From Dipteris shenzhenensis (taxonomy: Eukaryota; Polypodiophyta; Polypodiopsida; Gleicheniales), in assembly GCA_047967505.1 (NCBI GenBank), contig CM106538.1: a stretch of DNA of 64,000 bases. One strand, written 5' to 3'. Of this stretch, positions 59,697-64,000 are shown in pieces; positions within the stretch are counted from its first letter, which is position 1; each line of letters begins with the position of its first letter. The position numbers and the translations under genes were made by a program. The notes beneath the pieces were generated by a model, which searched no databases, was not told the origin of the DNA, and saw only the letters and a list, made by a program, of their open reading frames with translations.

Positions 59697-59967
59697 GACG
59701 GGCAATGGAAACCCAGAAAAAGAGAGATAGAAAGCCAAAAACGAGCTGCTATGATCAGAATGCTGCAAGTACAAGTGTGGAGGCTCAAGGGAGAGCCAAC
59801 ATAACAAAACCCTAGGGCTAACTGCCCTAACTGGACTAAGTGTCCTAATTGACCTAGATGGTACATAAACTAACTGTACCAATAGTCCTGACTGACTATA
59901 ACTAGGCCTACAAGGCTCATACCAAGGTATAAGTGGCATCTATGGATAGCCCATGAGATGGCCTAGA
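59697..59967 (-). repeat. Right (5') LTR of Copia A
   Basis: 271 bp starting TGTTGAGTGTG. It ends ggcctaga where the left LTR has ggcctaca, so the terminal CA is mutated. Followed by the target duplication ctctc. Confidence 0.92.
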
Positions 59968-60263
59968 CTCTCCCACGGTCTATTTGGAATAGGCAACGGA
60001 TGCAATAGTCTGGGTGCCTTTTGTCGGTCAAACTTGATCTTCTGACAAATGAAGCATGCGCTGACAAAAGCATCTACATCCCGTCTCAAAGATGGCCAAT
60101 ATAAAAAGTGCTCCACTGTCTTCAGGGTGGCATCTATGTCTCTATGCCTTGCATTCGGTGGAGCATGACTCTCTATCAAAACTTTAGGCCTCAACTGCTT
60201 TGTGACACAAAGGCAACCATGCATCATAAGAAAGCCATAATATTGATCCTTCATTGCATCCAA
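59968..60263 (-). pseudogene. Gypsy integrase zinc-binding domain, 5' piece
   Basis: Has the H2C2 zinc finger (HRDIDATLKTVEHFLYWPSL, then CFICQKIKFDRQK) and the linker PLPIPNRPWES that normally runs into the catalytic core. Copia A interrupts it exactly after PWES. The first copy of the 5-bp target duplication (ctctc) is at 49913-49917, the second at 59968-59972. Confidence 0.88.
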
Positions 60264-60299
60264 CTCATGGTGGTATGCAATGATACTATTGAAACCTGA

Positions 60300-61526
60300 G
60301 GTTTCCTTGACAATGCATCAGCCACAACATTCTTTTCACCCTCAATATGCACTATCTGGAAGTGAAACACGGCAAAGAAATTGGCCCAACGCATATGCTT
60401 CTCAAACAACTTAGTTTAAGTGAGGAAATATCTCAGGGGTTGGTTATCTATTTGCACAATGAAATCAGCCCCAAGCAAGTTACCATGTAGAAAGAGCATG
60501 AATCACAACTAACATCTCTTTCTCATAAATCCCCAAACTTCTCTCAGCATCTTGCAAAATTCTACTCTCATAGGCAACAACCCGTCCATCCTACATGGTA
60601 ACTGCTCCAAGGCCGTTCTTTCCACATGCATCACATGATCTACTTGTTGCTAGCGTGTCAACTATCTCAAGTACTTTGAAGGCTTAGAGTAGGCAATGAT
60701 GCAAAATAGCCCATGATACGAGGGGTAGACTTGCAAGAAGGAGATAACTTGCCAAGGGAGAATGCAGCTAGAAGGAGGAGAGACTATCTCATGTGAAGTT
60801 GGACCCACAGTCGCAGCAAAAGCTTTCCGAAGATTTGGTAAGATCAACCTTGGATCCGAAGTAAACTTCTCTTTTAGCATTGCAAATGTTGCAATTTCTT
60901 CTTCAGCCCATCTAAAAGACATTCCCTTCTTCTGCATTGCATAAAGGGGTGACCCAAATTGATAAAAATGATGTGTGAACCATCTATAGTACGAGCACAG
61001 ACCCAAAAAGCTTTGTACATAATGGAAATTTCTCAACTGGGGCCAATTGTGGAGTGCTTCTGTCTTAGTAGGATCCATACGCACTCCATCCTTGGAGACA
61101 ATGTGTCACAAAAAATGGACCTCATGATAAAGAAGTCACTTTTTTTTTGCATTAATGACCAGCCTATGCTTCTTGAGTTTTGTGCCCACAAAAGATTTGT
61201 ACTCCCCGGAAGATTCTATCCATCATTCGGTCAAAGGTGGCAGGAGCATTCGTGAGTCCAAATGGCGTAACTAAAAACTCATACAGCCCAAAGGAGGTTT
61301 TGAAAGCTGTCTTAGACACATCCTCCAGTCGAATGCGTATCTGGTGATACTCACTCTTCAAATCTATACGGCTGAAAATGGCAGATCCCTCCAAACGATC
61401 CAAGATATCATCAATTCTTGGAATGGGAATCGGTTCTTGATGGATATCTTGTTCAATGCACGATAGTCTATGTACATTCACCATGTACGATCCCTCTTCT
61501 AGACTAACACCACCACTGATGAACAA
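60300..61526 (-). pseudogene. Gypsy reverse transcriptase and RNase H, broken
   Basis: 61164-61526 carries the RT start: [50 protein letters not shown] and FDRMMDRIF. 60662-61084 continues with RMDPTKTEALHNWP, FLGLCSYYRWF, FRWAEEEIATFAMLKEKF. Between them the region of the YxDD motif is scrambled. About 60300-60660 resembles decayed RNase H with stops. Confidence 0.82.
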
Positions 61527-61860
61527 TAGGAAGATGAACTAGGCTGAATCAGCCCCTTTTCCAATAAATCCCTCACCAGGCTCATGATCTCTTCTTGTTG
61601 GGCTGGCTGTACTAACTCTATATGATGGCTTGGTCGGTGGATTTGTACCTGGTATTATATCAATGCTGATCCTCAGGTCTTTCAGAGGTGGAAGTTCCCC
61701 CGGCAAAAAGTCAGAGAAATAATCCCCAAAGTGACAATCTGTGGATCATCAGACTTAATATCCTTTGGAAAAGCTAAATACGTAGAAATATGATTTTTCA
61801 ATACTGAGCAAATAGTAGAAGCAGAGACAATAGGGACTGACTCTCCCTTAAGTTTGATAT

Positions 61861-62350
61861 CTAAAACATGTATCTTTCTCTATGTACCAGAGTGATTTCC
61901 CAGTTGTAAGCATCTAATATAGCATGGACTCTATGATACCATGGCATTCCCAACAAGACATCACAGCCCTGAAGTGGCATAACATAAAACCCTCGCTGTC
62001 CCAATGATAGGGGTATAGGTGTACTGAATCCAAGACAAGCCAAGTGTGCCTCACTCGTAGGTCCCATCTCTTTTGCACAGATTCCCAACTTGCCTGGCTA
62101 GCTCAGGAGAAATAAAATTTGCATGAGCGCTTGGAGCAAAGAAGATCAATCAAAGACATCTAATCTCTCACCTTGCCCCATGCTTTGAATAGCTCTGTAG
62201 CATCCTGCTCACAAAAAACATCAAGTATCAATCCTGTAGTGGGCTTAGGCTTCTTGCCTTTTTGTTGATCCCTATCATGAGCTTTCCCCTTTAACTTGCA
62301 CTTTGGGCATTCCCGTGCCACATGTTCCTCTTCTTTGCAATGAAAGCATT
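61861..62350 (-). pseudogene. Gypsy protease remnant and gag zinc knuckle
   Basis: 61861-62088 has FYVMPLQGCDVLLGMPWYHR, the C-terminal half of a Gypsy aspartic protease (CDVILGM.WL). At about 62304-62350 the minus strand encodes CFHCKEEEHVAREC, a CCHC knuckle followed by PKCKLKG. Sequence between is broken by stops. Confidence 0.75.
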
Positions 62351-62409
62351 TGTTGACATCCGTTAATGCCTTCCTTTCTTCACGTGACAGCTAGTTAGAA
62401 CTTGGCCTA

Positions 62410-64000
62410 TCATGCATGAAGCCTCCTCTATTGGAAGGAGCCTTGGAAACATTCCCTAGCTTCCCTGCTTTCTTAAAATTATCATTTTTACTGCTCTTGT
62501 AACCACTAGTCTTCCCAAGCAACAAAGCATCAGCTGTAGTTGCATTTTCAATCAACTTTGACGTGCTGGTTACTCTTGTCTTAGTCTAGTAATCTCTAAT
62601 TTCTTTGGGCAGCCCACAGAGCCCAAGAACTCCCACTTCTTCGCGACAGAAGTGCTTCTTTTCGCATTTTTCAATGAAATTCTTGCTGGTCGGCTCTTGT
62701 AACTGCTCTTTCTTCATGCCTTTGCACTCCTCTTTGGCTGAGAATGCAATTGGGCATTGGCTACTATGTCCTCTTGGCGATTGAGGACTTGGCTCGAGTT
62801 TTCAGGGCTTGGTGAGTTGTGATTTTGCTATTGCAATTTCTTTTTGCCATAAGCTATTGGTTGGCATCGTGTGCCGCCTCTTTCTTGGCTCGCAGGTGCC
62901 CAGGCAGAGCTACATGAGTCATTCTTTGGTTGGGTACTTTGCTGATTTTATTTTGGAGCTTTGAAAAGCTTTGTGAATGCCATCTGGAAACCACTCAAAG
63001 AGAGTGCAGCTGAGGTGCAGTGTGATTGCATCTGGACAGCCAATGGAATTGCACTCGGAAAAGAGAATGCCTTTGGGTTGAGCCTACGGGTTAAGTGCAC
63101 TTATGTGATGGTGTTATATGCTTGAAAGCCTTGCGAAGGCTTAGTGAATTGGGGCTGCGTGCTCAGTTGCAGGGAAGGTCTCCCAGATGCAACTTGTAAT
63201 CATTTCACTGTGAAATATAAAGAAATACCGAAAGGGGCGCCACGGTGTTTGGGGCCAATCGGGTGCACTTGTCTATGTCTGTTGAGCAGGGGCATTCTAG
63301 CCTCCATCCCTTTTTCAGTGGTTTTGTTTGTGAACAAATGGGTAAATGCCAAATGGTGATCATGCAATGGTTAATGGTTGTGATATATGCTTTGTGAGCT
63401 GTAAATAAGTGCTGAAGTGATTAAAGGTTTAGTTCCACTGCCCTCTGAGTGAATAGAGGCCGGTTTCACATACTTTTTCAAGATGCTCATAGATGCATGT
63501 TGGAATGGAGTTTGCATGAATAAGAGCTTATAACTTGATAGATTTACGCCCCCCGCCCCCCAACCCCCCTCCCCCCCCCCTTATTGAGGCTCTTTTATTG
63601 CTCAAATGGAGATACAAGACCAAGGTGCAATGCAATCTTACAAACTTGGACTCAAACTCTTGAGAGAGAGGACATAGACATAATTGTAGGACACAAAAAC
63701 TGGAACTAGCGAGAATTGGACTCAGGGGCACCTCAATCCACAAGGAGGATACCTTCATAATCACAACTTCATCCCACATTATTTTCATGTACTTGATCTC
63801 GAAAAGGAAAAAGTTTCAATACAATAATGTACTGCTTATAAGCAAATCTCAAATTCAAACTCCCCTTCCACTTCTGCTCCCTTGGTGAAATTTGCAGCCC
63901 CTCTTGCTTGGATGAGCGAGATCTTGGGGCTGGAAAGAGAAAAAGTGATGCAAGGAAGAGAGAGAAAGACTTGGAGTGGAGTATTGGTATAAAGAGTGCT
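62410..64000. other. No gene recognised; C-rich run at 63549-63580
   Basis: To about 62750 the sequence may still be decayed Gypsy gag on the minus strand. Beyond it no motif was recognised. The run at 63549-63580 is nearly pure C (four C-runs of five or more split by single G, A or T bases), so the minus strand could form a G-quadruplex. Frames across it are glycine-rich artefacts. Confidence 0.45.

Larger units (their letters stand above)
49918..59967 (-). mobile_element. Ty1/Copia element A, gag-less, nested in the Gypsy integrase and split by Copia B
   Basis: LTRs at 49918-50198 and 59697-59967, flanked by the 5-bp target duplication ctctc (49913-49917 and 59968-59972). The primer-binding site gctctgataca (59684-59694) lies next to the right LTR, and a polypurine tract (C-rich on plus, 50199-50209) next to the left LTR. 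Without Copia B the internal part is only about 3.4 kb. It starts inside the protease (SGASKHITSYGK) about 100 bp from the primer site, so gag is absent. Integrase, RT and RNase H follow with several frameshifts. Confidence 0.93.
48765..62400 (-). mobile_element. Ty3/Gypsy chromovirus-type element, broken and carrying nested Copia insertions
   Basis: Read from right to left: gag zinc knuckle (about 62304-62350, CFHCKEEEHVAREC), protease (61861-62088), reverse transcriptase (61164-61526), RT/RNase H (60662-61084), integrase zinc-binding and core start (59968-60263), then after the nested insertion the integrase core (49595-49912) and C-terminal part with chromodomain (48765-49590). Stops and frameshifts are frequent. 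LTRs were not identified, so the outer boundaries are those of the coding remains. Confidence 0.85.

Overview
The window looks like nuclear DNA of a land plant with a large, transposon-rich genome. The evidence is several Ty1/Copia elements with initiator-methionine-tRNA primer sites, a Ty3/Gypsy element with a chromodomain, plant-type L1 ORF1 sequence (DUF4283 plus a zinc knuckle), a CACTA DNA transposon, a plant UDP-glycosyltransferase fragment and the 5' part of a TadA-type tRNA adenosine deaminase gene with a plastid-like N-terminus. I cannot fix the species; a fern or gymnosperm is a guess from repeat load and gene spacing. The only plausible host gene is TadA.

Layout. 1-6.1 kb: edge of a minus-strand LTR element, a decayed Copia, a GA microsatellite and a 0.35-kb tandem duplication. 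6.1-11.7 kb: minus-strand Copia element D with both LTRs and a broken pol. 12.5-16.8 kb: decayed plus-strand Copia C with no visible 5' LTR. 16.8-21.7 kb: L1 ORF1 remnants, then spacer and the first exon start of TadA. 21.76-38.47 kb: a CACTA element of about 16.7 kb with degenerate terminal inverted repeats, CTAGGAAA-type subterminal repeats, a CpG-rich island, a minisatellite, a Tnp2-family transposase gene and a second multi-exon gene with duplicated exons. 38.49-45.56 kb: a second copy of the 15.2-21.7 kb segment, about 1% diverged where I compared it. This copy carries an extra 0.7 kb with a glycosyltransferase pseudogene and runs into the longer TadA gene (two exons seen; the third lies outside or is lost). 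48.7-62.4 kb: a three-level nest, with a Gypsy chromovirus holding Copia A (target duplication ctctc), which holds the young Copia B (target duplication catgc, LTRs differing at one site). If TadA continues beyond the window, the whole nest sits in one of its introns.

The most interesting structure is the direct duplication whose junction is occupied by the CACTA element. The element ends lie only 21 and 16 bases from the two breakpoints and have no target-site duplication. This suggests that aberrant transposition or repair involving the element made the duplication, and with it an extra copy of the TadA promoter and first codons.
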